Shown: positions 1 to 5,799 of the stretch, in pieces
Layout of the letters: each line of letters starts with the position of its first letter
Position numbering within the stretch: the first letter of the stretch is position 1
Assembly: GCA_028701815.1 (NCBI GenBank)
Contig: JAQVPY010000122.1
Span: 1 to 6,817, forward strand
DNA length: 6,817 bases
Reading direction: 5' to 3'
From: Bacteroidales bacterium
Lineage (GTDB): Bacteria; Bacteroidota; Bacteroidia; Bacteroidales; BM520
Notes under the pieces: generated by a model
What the model was told of the DNA's origin: nothing
The model's database searches: none
The model's input: only the letters and a program-made list of their open reading frames with translations
Program-made: the position numbers and the translations under genes

Positions 1-446
1 GAATCTATCGGTATCAGTGGCACATGATGCTGAGCGGCGAGTTTCATGATAGCATTGCCGCCGACTACAAGACTTTCTTTGTTGGCAAGGGCTATCGGCT
101 TCTCTTTTAATATGGTATAATATGTAGGGGCAAATCCTGCGAATCCCGTAATAGCCTGTACCATCAAGTCGAATTCGGCGACATCACAGGCATGATTTAC
201 GGAATCGGTACCGGCAAATACCTTAATATCTTTTGGTTGCAGAAACTTTGCGACCTCGTCATATTTGCTTTCATCTGCTATAATTACCGTGTTGGGATTA
301 AATTCGAGGGCCTGCTTTATCAAGAGCTCCGCATTGCTGCCCCCGCAGAGCATTTCAACGGAGAACATATCCGGATGTTCGCGTATAACTTCTAATGTCT
401 GGGTCCCGATAGAGCCTGTGGAGCCCAGTATTGCTAATTTTTTCAT
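1..446 (-). CDS. dxr: 1-deoxy-D-xylulose 5-phosphate reductoisomerase, N-terminal part (runs off left edge)
   Basis: Dxr converts 1-deoxy-D-xylulose 5-phosphate to 2-C-methyl-D-erythritol 4-phosphate with NADPH, the committed step of the non-mevalonate isoprenoid pathway in the cytosol. I translated the minus strand from the ATG at 446-444. It opens with MKKLAILGSTGSIGTQTLE, whose GSTGSIG (residues 8-14) is the NADPH-binding Rossmann loop. Further on are AITGFAGFAPT, then ALANKESLVVGG, the family signature around the substrate site. The 148 visible codons stop at PLIPIDS, just inside the metal-binding D-S-E-H motif, so the catalytic and C-terminal domains lie outside the window. The start codon is 10 nt downstream of the HD-domain gene stop, which suggests one transcript with that gene and the lipoprotein gene. 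No frameshift or missing key residue is seen in this part. Confidence 0.97.
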   Translation of the reverse strand, partial: MKKLAILGSTGSIGTQTLEVIREHPDMFSVEMLCGGSNAELLIKQALEFNPNTVIIADESKYDEVAKFLQPKDIKVFAGTDSVNHACDVAEFDLMVQAITGFAGFAPTYYTILKEKPIALANKESLVVGGNAIMKLAAQHHVPLIPID

Positions 447-456
447 AACATCAATT

Positions 457-1020
457 TTAGAGTTCGGGTTGTATGTTCACACCGAATAATTTTTCCCATT
501 CGGAGAAGATGACGGTTCCGCGAGCACCATAAGAGGCGATGCCTTTTTTTATCTCTTCTATATCTTTGGGCTCGGATAATTTTCCTTTGGATTTTGAAAA
601 GAATTTGTCGGCGTATGCTACTACTTTTTCCTCCATGGTTAACGGATACATGTCTTTTACAGGGAGCGGCATTTTGTTCGCTATGATATCTTCTATATAC
701 ATTCCGGTGCCAATATGCCTTTCGCAGAAAAGCGCGTATTCAGGCAGCCCTTCATCTTCAAGGATAAGACGTCCTATGATCCCATGCTGTATATAAGGCA
801 TAAAGCCGAAGCACTCGATTTTAGGCGCGTCAACCATACAAATACCCAAGTCGTGCAACATGGCACCCTTTACGGCAAGGTCTTCATCAATATTTAAATG
901 CCGGTTACGTCTGCATAATTCACTTACGGTGCGGGCAACAGCAGATACATGCTCAATATATATATGATATGACTTGGAACCTGCCGGAAAGTATTTCTCA
1001 ATTAAAGAATCAAAAACCAT
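457..1020 (-). CDS. HD-domain phosphohydrolase family protein
   Basis: This 187-residue cytosolic protein has the HD-superfamily metal-binding pattern: H24, the H56-D57 pair in MLHDLGI, H79, H102 in ERHIGTG, and D138 in AYADKFF. HD proteins are metal-dependent phosphohydrolases acting on nucleotides or other phosphoesters. The segment ERHIGTG through EEKVVAYADK resembles the small stand-alone HD proteins of the TIGR00295 type, whose substrate is unknown to me, so no reaction is assigned. Length suits a single-domain member. The ATG lies 5 nt after the lipoprotein stop codon, and dxr starts 10 nt after this gene ends, so co-transcription is very likely. Only an A/G-rich stretch precedes the start, typical of Bacteroidetes. 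Linkage to dxr need not mean a role in isoprenoid synthesis. Confidence 0.87.
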   Translation of the reverse strand: MVFDSLIEKYFPAGSKSYHIYIEHVSAVARTVSELCRRNRHLNIDEDLAVKGAMLHDLGICMVDAPKIECFGFMPYIQHGIIGRLILEDEGLPEYALFCERHIGTGMYIEDIIANKMPLPVKDMYPLTMEEKVVAYADKFFSKSKGKLSEPKDIEEIKKGIASYGARGTVIFSEWEKLFGVNIQPEL

Positions 1021-1025
1021 GGCGT

Positions 1026-1523
1026 CTATTCTTTTTCTTTTTGGGTGACGTCAGCAGTGTTGACTAACTTTATCTTGACATTATAAATGCATGGAATCTC
1101 AAATTTAGGATAAAAGCATTCCAAGTCGACATGTAGAGTCTGAGGAGATGTAACCGAGAAGTTACTGCGTATCACATGTGAAAAGAGCATGAGACCCGAC
1201 TCTAACTCTTCTCCTCTGAAACCGTCCTGCGTTTTGAGTCTGAACTTGTGCTCGCGAATACGCTCTTCACCTTCATCGTTAGTGATAATAACGTGAACAG
1301 GTAAAATGTCGAATGGAATATTCTTGTCGTATATTATTTCAAGGACTAAATCAAATTTTTTATTTGTCTTTTCAATGGGGACATCAAATGTAAGATGGTC
1401 GAAACGTTGCCAGGTGGCATTTTCGAAATGGTGACTCTGCTCGTAATAAATTTTATCCTTTTTACAGCCGCAGAAGGTTAATGCAATGATTATCAGCAGT
1501 ATGATTGTACTATGCTTTTTCAT
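1026..1523 (-). CDS. Putative gliding-motility-type lipoprotein, GldH-like
   Basis: This 165-residue protein has a lipoprotein signal peptide: a basic start (MKK), a hydrophobic run (IILLIIIALTF) and a lipobox ending G19-C20, so it should be acylated on C20. The mature part resembles GldH: an early Y-Y-E-Q, then N-A-T-W-Q and L-T-F-D-V-P, and a central Q-D-G-F-R-G-E stretch matching the G-x-W/F-x-G region I recall from GldH proteins. GldH is needed for gliding in Flavobacterium, but homologues are widespread in non-gliding Bacteroidales, where the role is unclear. The charged residues after C20 (KKDK) are not a strongly acidic surface-export signal, so a periplasm-facing lipoprotein is my guess. 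It is the first gene of a minus-strand cluster with the HD gene 5 nt downstream. The GldH name rests on pattern recognition only. Confidence 0.6.
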   Translation of the reverse strand: MKKHSTIILLIIIALTFCGCKKDKIYYEQSHHFENATWQRFDHLTFDVPIEKTNKKFDLVLEIIYDKNIPFDILPVHVIITNDEGEERIREHKFRLKTQDGFRGEELESGLMLFSHVIRSNFSVTSPQTLHVDLECFYPKFEIPCIYNVKIKLVNTADVTQKEKE

Positions 1524-1528
1524 ATAAA

Positions 1529-1543
1529 AGATTATTATAATCT
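1529..1543. promoter_or_regulatory. Perfect 7+1+7 palindrome, possible operator
   Basis: AGATTAT, one central T, then ATAATCT: the two arms are exact reverse complements. It lies between the -7-like element at 1545-1552 and the lipoprotein start codon at 1523, where transcription on the minus strand would begin. That position suits a repressor site or a short 5' hairpin. The DNA is AT-rich, so chance is possible. Confidence 0.3.
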
Positions 1544-1544
1544 A

Positions 1545-1552
1545 CAAAGGTA
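1545..1552 (-). promoter_or_regulatory. Bacteroidetes -7 element for the lipoprotein/HD/dxr cluster
   Basis: Read on the minus strand the bases are TACCTTTG, a full match to the primary-sigma -7 consensus TAnnTTTG known from Bacteroides. It lies 21 nt upstream of the lipoprotein start codon, giving a short leader. No clear TTG-type -33 element stands at the usual 19-21 bp spacing, so only the -7 half is supported. Confidence 0.45.
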
Positions 1553-1716
1553 TATGTTTTTAAGGAAATGAAAAAAAATTTCAAAAATTTTGGCAAAAAA
1601 GGGTAACACTTTCGGAATTTTTGGAATTAACAGATGTAAATGACCTCAGGATCCGGTTGGCTACAGGGAGGGTGTCGAAAATCCCAATTGAAGAGTAGAC
1701 AAAAAAACTACATAAG

Positions 1717-2208
1717 ATGAAGAAGAAAATATTAGCGTTCGTGTCAGTGTTTACAATGCTTTTGCCTTTTATAAGCCATGGGCAGTCCCCGACTAAAGAG
1801 CTGACGAAGAACTCCAAATGGAAATCGACCGTGGTTACGGTCGTGTGGGGAAATGCAAATAAGGAATGTAGCGGTTTCGGAATATGTAATATGGAGACCG
1901 TTTCGCAGGCATCGTTCAATCCAAAAATCGAAACCACGGCAACTCTGTGCGCAAACGGAAAGGAAGAGTTGTTGCTGATTGTGGAAAAAGACGACTTAAG
2001 GAAACTCTTAAATAGAGATATTTACGACCGTTTGGCGGATAAGAGAAGTGCCCGATTCGAATCGGAGGTAGTAATTCCTCTTGAGGTGACAAGAAAACTC
2101 GGGATGAGGGCTGCGGTGACTTTGCCTGCAGGACACTACTCACTTTCTCATAGCAACGGGGAGGTACTTGTCTCCTTCCCGATTTCAAATAATGAAAGAA
2201 ACAAATAA
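1717..2208 (+). CDS. Secreted protein with W-G-x3-K-x-C-x-G-F-G-I-C motif, paralogue 1
   Basis: I do not recognise this 163-residue protein. It begins with a signal peptide (MKKK, hydrophobic residues 5-19, likely cleavage near SHGQ at 20-23), so it should be exported. The mature part carries WGNANKECSGFGIC at residues 44-57, with C51 and C57 spaced as C-x5-C, plus a third cysteine at C78. The C-terminal region (about 81-155) has EELLLIVEKDDL, then IPLEVTRKLGMRA, and ends AGHYSLSHSNGEVLVSFP. The next gene shares these blocks in the same order, so the two are tandem paralogues of one small family. Export suggests a disulfide or a metal site at the cysteine motif, but this is inference. It is first in a four-gene same-strand block, and no convincing TAnnTTTG promoter was found upstream. 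The start is the only ATG placed to give a full signal peptide. Confidence 0.83.
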   Translation: MKKKILAFVSVFTMLLPFISHGQSPTKELTKNSKWKSTVVTVVWGNANKECSGFGICNMETVSQASFNPKIETTATLCANGKEELLLIVEKDDLRKLLNRDIYDRLADKRSARFESEVVIPLEVTRKLGMRAAVTLPAGHYSLSHSNGEVLVSFPISNNERNK

Positions 2209-2235
2209 AAAACAACAATTAAAATCTTTAAAGTT

Positions 2236-2754
2236 ATGAAAAAATTATTTTTAGCAATAGGTATCATTTTTATGACCGGGTTATGCTTTGCCGGAAATAG
2301 CGAAAGCACCAATTTATTAACAGTCGCCGGCGAAAACCCGACAGAAATGACCTCTTTTGTTGAGAGCGATGCAGAAGGATTAATCATCTCCGGCTATATT
2401 ATATGGGGAAAGCCCAAAAAAAACTGTAGAGGCTTCGGCATTTGCGAAATTTATATTGTATTTGGGTGGACAAGTAACAATAAGGGGAGTGGAGACCAGG
2501 TAGTTACCCCTGTTACTTTTGAGAATATCGACGGCGAAATTGTTATCGGCATCGAAGAATCTGCCATTAAGGATTATGATATTTTAAAAGAAAACCTGCT
2601 GGCCTCGAAAGCTGCTGCGTTTGATGAGGGATTTACTATTCCGGCGGATGTTATGAAAGGTCTTGGCCTAAGAGCCAATGATTTATCCGTAAGTAGAGGT
2701 AATTATTCTTTGACAAGTGAAAAAGGAATTGTATATTTGCATATTCCACAGTAG
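2236..2754 (+). CDS. Secreted protein with W-G-x3-K-x-C-x-G-F-G-I-C motif, paralogue 2
   Basis: This 172-residue protein of unknown function is a paralogue of the gene 27 nt upstream. It has a classical signal peptide (MKKLFLAIGIIFMTGLCFA, likely cleaved after A19). WGKPKKNCRGFGIC lies at residues 57-70, with C64 and C70 the only cysteines left after cleavage, which favours a single intramolecular disulfide or a two-cysteine ligand site. The C-terminal block (about 100-171) has GEIVIGIEES, then SKAAAFDEGFTIPADVMKGLGLRA, then GNYSLTSEKGIVYLHIP, matching paralogue 1 in order and spacing. The segments before the motif and just after it are divergent, and this copy has a longer mature N-terminus. 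An A/T-rich tract precedes the start without a Shine-Dalgarno sequence. Tandem duplication followed by divergence is the simplest history. Confidence 0.83.
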   Translation: MKKLFLAIGIIFMTGLCFAGNSESTNLLTVAGENPTEMTSFVESDAEGLIISGYIIWGKPKKNCRGFGICEIYIVFGWTSNNKGSGDQVVTPVTFENIDGEIVIGIEESAIKDYDILKENLLASKAAAFDEGFTIPADVMKGLGLRANDLSVSRGNYSLTSEKGIVYLHIPQ

Positions 2755-2800
2755 AAGAGACGGGTAGAATTAATGCGACAACTTTTTAAAACCTTATTAT

Positions 2801-3376
2801 ATGAAAAGACACATGTTTATCTTAGCGATCTTCCTGACGATAATTACAGGGACATCATGTAAAAAAATTATTATGGAGCAAATGGAGTCGAAAATCAACG
2901 CGACATTTTCTTCTGAAGAGGTGCGGGCGATGATGAAGGAGAATATTACCGATGCCGACTTCCTTGCTTATTGTGATGCGGTGACGTTTTTCGGAGAGGC
3001 AGAAGAAACAGGTATCGCTGCCTTCCCCAATATTTTCCTGTTTAATAGGTACGGTGAACAACTCAAGACTGCCGACGGCTCATGCTCAGGAAAAACAATT
3101 AACTTTTTATCGGCGTTGACTAAAGAATCGGTGGTGGAGATGATAGGCGACGAGGAAAAGATTGATTTGGATAAAGTGTTGTCAATAATCGTTTTTGATG
3201 GAGAAAAATTCGAATATGACGGTAGCGGCGACTATGATTATTTCATTATTGCCAATTCGATGGCGAATATCTCGCAACAGACGAAGCCTGTTAATAGAGC
3301 TTTCAATATTTGTAAGCACAAAGAGGATTTAATAATAAAGACTATTTATGTAAATTGTAATATGATTAAGGAATAA
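2801..3376 (+). CDS. Lipoprotein of unknown function, possibly a degenerate thioredoxin-like fold
   Basis: This 191-residue protein starts with a lipoprotein signal (MKRHMFILAIFLTIITGTSC), so C20 is the likely acylated residue. It continues KKIIMEQ, without an acidic surface-export stretch. Residues 75-86, FPNIFLFNRYGE, resemble the cis-proline strand of thioredoxin-fold proteins (x-P-T/N-hydrophobic-x-F-x-x-x-G). No C-x-x-C is present, and the remaining cysteines are scattered at 58, 95, 171 and 186. If it is a thioredoxin relative it has lost the usual catalytic pair. The similarity is weak and I would not name a function. It follows paralogue 2 by 46 nt and ends 4 nt before a GTG that opens the signal-peptide frame of the next gene, which favours one operon. 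An adaptor or chaperone role for the cysteine-bearing neighbours is speculation. Confidence 0.8.
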   Translation: MKRHMFILAIFLTIITGTSCKKIIMEQMESKINATFSSEEVRAMMKENITDADFLAYCDAVTFFGEAEETGIAAFPNIFLFNRYGEQLKTADGSCSGKTINFLSALTKESVVEMIGDEEKIDLDKVLSIIVFDGEKFEYDGSGDYDYFIIANSMANISQQTKPVNRAFNICKHKEDLIIKTIYVNCNMIKE

Positions 3377-3380
3377 TATC

Positions 3381-3509
3381 GTGAGAGGAAAGGAGAGGGC
3401 ATATTGTGTGGTTGGTTTTATATTATTCTTGGATGGTGTTCTCTCTTTTCTACCCTCACTGGTATCTGCAGATGTTGAAATCGTCACCCTCTCTTGTGCA
3501 GGGCTTTGA
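3381..3509 (+). other. Signal-peptide-encoding frame (GTG start) that closes at CTT TGA inside the barrel gene 5' end
   Basis: Reading from GTG at 3381, 4 nt after the preceding stop codon, gives 42 codons. The start is basic (MRGKER), followed by a hydrophobic core (VVGFILFL) and then FLPSLVSA, a textbook signal peptidase I site (V-S-A) before DVEIVT. The frame ends with TGA at 3507-3509. The barrel frame is +1 relative to this one and is open from 3385. A ribosome moving one base forward at CTT TGA would join this signal peptide to EKPAEFEADVS of the barrel without a gap. Alternatives are a one-base indel (mutation or sequence error) or chance. All three frames here are hydrophobic because the DNA is T-rich, but only this one has a start codon, a basic n-region and a cleavage site in the right order. 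Confidence 0.5.
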
Positions 3510-4308
3510 AAAGCCTGCCGAATTTGAAGCAGACGTGTCGTTATTGTTTGACTTTGACATGAATAAAGATTTCGAAGACACTCTTGTAGCGGTGTCTCCG
3601 AATTTTTCCGGGGAAGTCTCGACAAAAATAGATTATTCATATTATTACAAGAAGATGGAATATTCTATTGAGGCAAGTTATTCTGCAGGGTTCGTCTCAG
3701 AGAAGGATGCAGTCATAGTAATGGATACTGATGACCTTGATTTTTCTAATGAAGTTGTATGGGAGGGAGAAGACCTGAGTACTTCTCTCTCCTTTTCTAT
3801 ACAAACCCAGTTGTTTCGGAAAAAAGAGAATGAGCTTGTCGTTTCACGCTGCCTGTCTCCCGCGATAATAGATTATTCGTTAGGATTAGAATATGCCTTC
3901 GATGGTATTGTACGCGGGGCTGTCAAGATGAATTTTGCAAGCTTTCAGTCGGCACTGTTTATAGACCAGTCGTTATATGATAATAAGGGGGAAACGCAAA
4001 TCAATAACGTGGAGAAAGGGAAATATATCTCTACTACTTCGGGACTTTCTGTCGATTACTCGATAGGAAAGACTATCAACAATATAATTTCTTTCAAAAA
4101 CACCGGTTCTATATTTTTTCCCGGGCAAGAACGGTTGTTTTCTTCTGCCTGGTTAGATGATTTTAAAGTTCAGTTAAGTAATGAGATCAACTTTTTCAGA
4201 CGAAACAAGTTTAAGATATCGCTGATAACGAAAGTCGATTATAACAGATATTACGGGCACAATTTGGATTTTTATACCAAATTAGCCGTGGGTGTAACTA
4301 TCCGATAA
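3406..4308 (+). CDS. Likely outer-membrane beta-barrel protein, 5' end uncertain
   Basis: The long frame encodes about 267 residues after the possible frameshift point (300 from the GTG at 3406). I do not recognise the family. From FEADVSLLFDFDM onward the protein is built of alternating polar/hydrophobic stretches 9-14 residues long, rich in Y, F, S and T (for example YSIEASYSAGF, TSLSFSIQTQLF, YSLGLEYAF, FKISLITKVDY), with charged turns between. It ends FYTKLAVGVTIR, a plausible last strand. This pattern suggests an outer-membrane barrel, which would need a signal peptide. The in-frame starts (GTG 3406, ATG 3433, ATG 3472) give no convincing one, whereas the frame from 3381 does, so the start is unresolved. 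The 3' end overlaps the convergent tyrS end by 11 bp. It is last in the four-gene envelope block. Confidence 0.68.
   Translation: MWLVLYYSWMVFSLFYPHWYLQMLKSSPSLVQGFEKPAEFEADVSLLFDFDMNKDFEDTLVAVSPNFSGEVSTKIDYSYYYKKMEYSIEASYSAGFVSEKDAVIVMDTDDLDFSNEVVWEGEDLSTSLSFSIQTQLFRKKENELVVSRCLSPAIIDYSLGLEYAFDGIVRGAVKMNFASFQSALFIDQSLYDNKGETQINNVEKGKYISTTSGLSVDYSIGKTINNIISFKNTGSIFFPGQERLFSSAWLDDFKVQLSNEINFFRRNKFKISLITKVDYNRYYGHNLDFYTKLAVGVTIR
3498..3509 (+). promoter_or_regulatory. Candidate +1 ribosomal frameshift site (GCA GGG CTT TGA)
   Basis: The upstream frame reads GCA GGG CTT TGA. CTT TGA is the slip site used by prfB, where the leucine tRNA slips from CUU to UUU. An AGGG run, like the internal Shine-Dalgarno stimulator of prfB, lies directly 5' of CTT, although prfB has three bases between them. 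The base after TGA is A, not the leakier C of prfB. Whether it functions is unproven. Confidence 0.35.
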
Positions 4309-5587
4309 GAACGAGATAGTAGTTTTTCTTACCTTTCTGAGCGAGAATAAGTTTGTCGTCGATAACGTCGTTAGAAGTTATTGTATAGTTCTCATCGACT
4401 TTTTGTTTATTGATGGAGATAGCATTTTCTTTCAGCGATCTTCTAACTTCGCCTTTAGAAGGGAAGAATCCCGTGGTTTCGGAAAGAAAATCCACGATAC
4501 CGATACCTTGTTTCAGGATCTCGGCGGAGACAGAGGCCTGAGGGACGCCTTCGAATACAGAAAGAAGCATTTCGAAAGGAACATGTTTAAGGTTATCGGT
4601 AGTGCTGTTGCCGAAAAGCAGGGTAGAAGCTTCAACGGCGGCATCGTAATCTTCCTGAGAGTGAACACGGATAGTCAGTTCTTTTGCAAGTTCTTTCTGT
4701 AAAAGACGCAGATGAGGCGCCTCGTTGTGTTGTGTTATGAGGTCTGTTATTCTTTCGGGATCGAGAAGAGTGAATATCTTGATATATTTCTCGGCGTCAG
4801 TATCGGAGCAGTTAAGCCAGAACTGATAGAATTTATATGGGGAAGTCTTCTCCGGGTCGAGCCATACGTTGCCGCTTTCTGTCTTTCCGAATTTTCCTCC
4901 GTCGGCTTTAGTGATCAAGGGGCAAGTGAGGGCAAAAGCCTCTTTGCCGAGTTTTCTTTTGATGAGTTCGCTGCCGGTTGTGATGTTACCCCATTGGTCG
5001 CTGCCACCCATCTGAAGTTTACAGTCGTAAGCCTGGTACAGATGTAAGAAGTCTGTGCCCTGAACGAGTTGGTATGAAAATTCCGTAAAGGACATCCCCT
5101 CACGATCTTCTCCGGCAATACGTTTTTTTACGGAATCTTTACTCATCATATAGTTGACGGTGATATGTTTTCCTATATCTCTGATAAAGGAGAGAAAAGA
5201 AAAGTCTTTCATCCAGTCGTAGTTGTTGACCATGATAGCGGCGTTGGGAGCATCTGAGTCAAAGTCGAGAAATTTTTCGAGTTGTTTTTTGATGCAAGCC
5301 ATATTATGTTTGATGGCTTCTTCATCAAGAAGGTTGCGCTCTAAGGATTTCCCGGAGGGGTCGCCGATCATGCCGGTAGCACCACCGATAAGAACTATGG
5401 GTCTGTGACCTGCTTCCTGTAAATGTTTCAGCATCATCACTCCTACAAGGTGCCCTATATGGAGAGAGTCGGCGGTGGGGTCAATGCCCACGTACGCTGT
5501 TGTCATTTCTTTGTTGAGTTGTTCTTCAGTGCCCGGCATCATGTCGTGTAACATCCCGCGCCATTTTAAGTTTTCAATAAAATTCAT
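4298..5587 (-). CDS. tyrS: Tyrosyl-tRNA synthetase
   Basis: TyrRS charges tRNA-Tyr with tyrosine, using ATP, in the cytosol. The 429-residue length is normal for bacterial TyrRS. The class I HIGH motif is at residues 43-46 (DSLHIGHLVG), and the tyrosine-pocket residues Y172, Q176 and D179 keep the family spacing in YQLVQGTDF. GGSDQWGN spans 194-201, and the KMSKS-equivalent is KFGKT at 232-236. An S4 RNA-binding domain fills about 363-429, with FFPSKGEVRRSL at its start. No truncation is evident. The start MNFIENLKWRGM matches the usual N-terminus. A -7-like element lies 24 nt upstream of the start, and I see no T-box leader in the short upstream region. The stop codon lies inside the convergent barrel gene, so there is no room for a dedicated terminator between them. 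Confidence 0.98.
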   Translation of the reverse strand: MNFIENLKWRGMLHDMMPGTEEQLNKEMTTAYVGIDPTADSLHIGHLVGVMMLKHLQEAGHRPIVLIGGATGMIGDPSGKSLERNLLDEEAIKHNMACIKKQLEKFLDFDSDAPNAAIMVNNYDWMKDFSFLSFIRDIGKHITVNYMMSKDSVKKRIAGEDREGMSFTEFSYQLVQGTDFLHLYQAYDCKLQMGGSDQWGNITTGSELIKRKLGKEAFALTCPLITKADGGKFGKTESGNVWLDPEKTSPYKFYQFWLNCSDTDAEKYIKIFTLLDPERITDLITQHNEAPHLRLLQKELAKELTIRVHSQEDYDAAVEASTLLFGNSTTDNLKHVPFEMLLSVFEGVPQASVSAEILKQGIGIVDFLSETTGFFPSKGEVRRSLKENAISINKQKVDENYTITSNDVIDDKLILAQKGKKNYYLVLIG

Positions 5588-5610
5588 CTCGTCTTTGTTT
5601 CAAAATTTTG

Positions 5611-5618
5611 CAAAATTA
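5611..5618 (-). promoter_or_regulatory. Candidate -7 element for tyrS
   Basis: On the minus strand the bases are TAATTTTG, matching TAnnTTTG, and they end 23 nt upstream of the tyrS start codon. The flanking palindrome CAAAATTTTG (5601-5610) would overlap the transcription start. No good -33 element is visible, and the region is so AT-rich that a chance match is possible. Confidence 0.38.
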
Positions 5619-5640
5619 CAAGAATTTTTGCAAAATTTTC

Positions 5641-5682
5641 TAATTCTTAAATACTAATTACTAATTTCTAATTCCTAATTGA
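5641..5682. repeat. Heptameric tandem repeat, six imperfect units (TAATTNN)
   Basis: Six consecutive 7-bp units begin at 5641, 5648, 5655, 5662, 5669 and 5676. Five start with TAATT followed by two variable bases; the second unit is TAAATAC. The 7-bp period is exact across 42 bp. It lies in the divergent gap between tyrS and tRNA-Arg, upstream of the tRNA promoter candidate. Similar AATTA-type heptamer tracts occur between genes in other Bacteroidetes as I recall. No function is assigned. Confidence 0.75.
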
Positions 5683-5693
5683 AAAAAAACTCC

Positions 5694-5701
5694 GATATTT
5701 G
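5694..5701 (+). promoter_or_regulatory. Candidate -7 element for tRNA-Arg/mntP
   Basis: GATATTTG matches TAnnTTTG at all but the first base. It ends 24 nt before the tRNA 5' end, leaving a short 5' leader for RNase P to remove. Any transcript starting here would also read into mntP, because only two bases separate the two genes. Confidence 0.35.
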
Positions 5702-5725
5702 CAAACCGAAAAGTTTTACGAAGAA

Positions 5726-5797
5726 GGCCCTATAGTTCAACGGATAGAACGGAAGTTTCCTAAACTTTAAATCCAGGTTCGATTCCTGGTGGGGCTA
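5726..5797 (+). tRNA. tRNA-Arg (anticodon CCU)
   Basis: The 72-nt sequence folds as a full cloverleaf. The acceptor stem GGCCCTA (5726-5732) pairs with TGGGGCT (5790-5796), including G-U pairs at both ends of the C run. The D arm is GTTC/GAAC (5735-5738, 5747-5750). The anticodon stem GAAGT/ACTTT encloses loop TTCCTAA with anticodon CCT at 5759-5761. The variable loop has four bases, and the T arm CCAGG/CCTGG holds TTCGATT. A5797 is the discriminator, and the CCA tail is not encoded. Anticodon CCU reads the arginine codon AGG. The terminal G1-U72 pair is slightly unusual. The mntP start codon follows after only two bases (5798-5799). Confidence 0.97.
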
Positions 5798-5799
5798 CA

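Noticed and set aside
1640..1716. Promoter for the 1717 gene within the 1524-1716 gap
   Set aside because: Only partial matches to TAnnTTTG (for example TATGTTTT at 1553-1560) were found, with no suitable -33 element, so none is annotated.
1640..1720. A 26-codon ORF (MTSGSGWLQGGCRKS...) whose TGA overlaps the ATG of the first secreted paralogue as ATGA
   Set aside because: The overlap resembles translational coupling, but the ORF is very short, has no recognisable motif and no visible initiation signal. Conservation would be needed to support it.
1581..2218. Minus-strand ORFs of 118 and 100 codons opposite the first secreted paralogue
   Set aside because: The opposite strand encodes a signal peptide and a motif shared with its neighbour, so these are shadows.
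4403..5047. Plus-strand ORFs of 99 and 111 codons inside tyrS
   Set aside because: They are antisense shadows of a highly conserved gene, with no domain, signal peptide or initiation context of their own.
5641..5682. CRISPR array
   Set aside because: The units are 7 bp, contiguous and without spacers; no cas gene is present.
5588..5725. T-box leader or other RNA switch ahead of tyrS
   Set aside because: The leader from the -7 candidate to the start codon is under 25 nt, with no stem structure or specifier loop.
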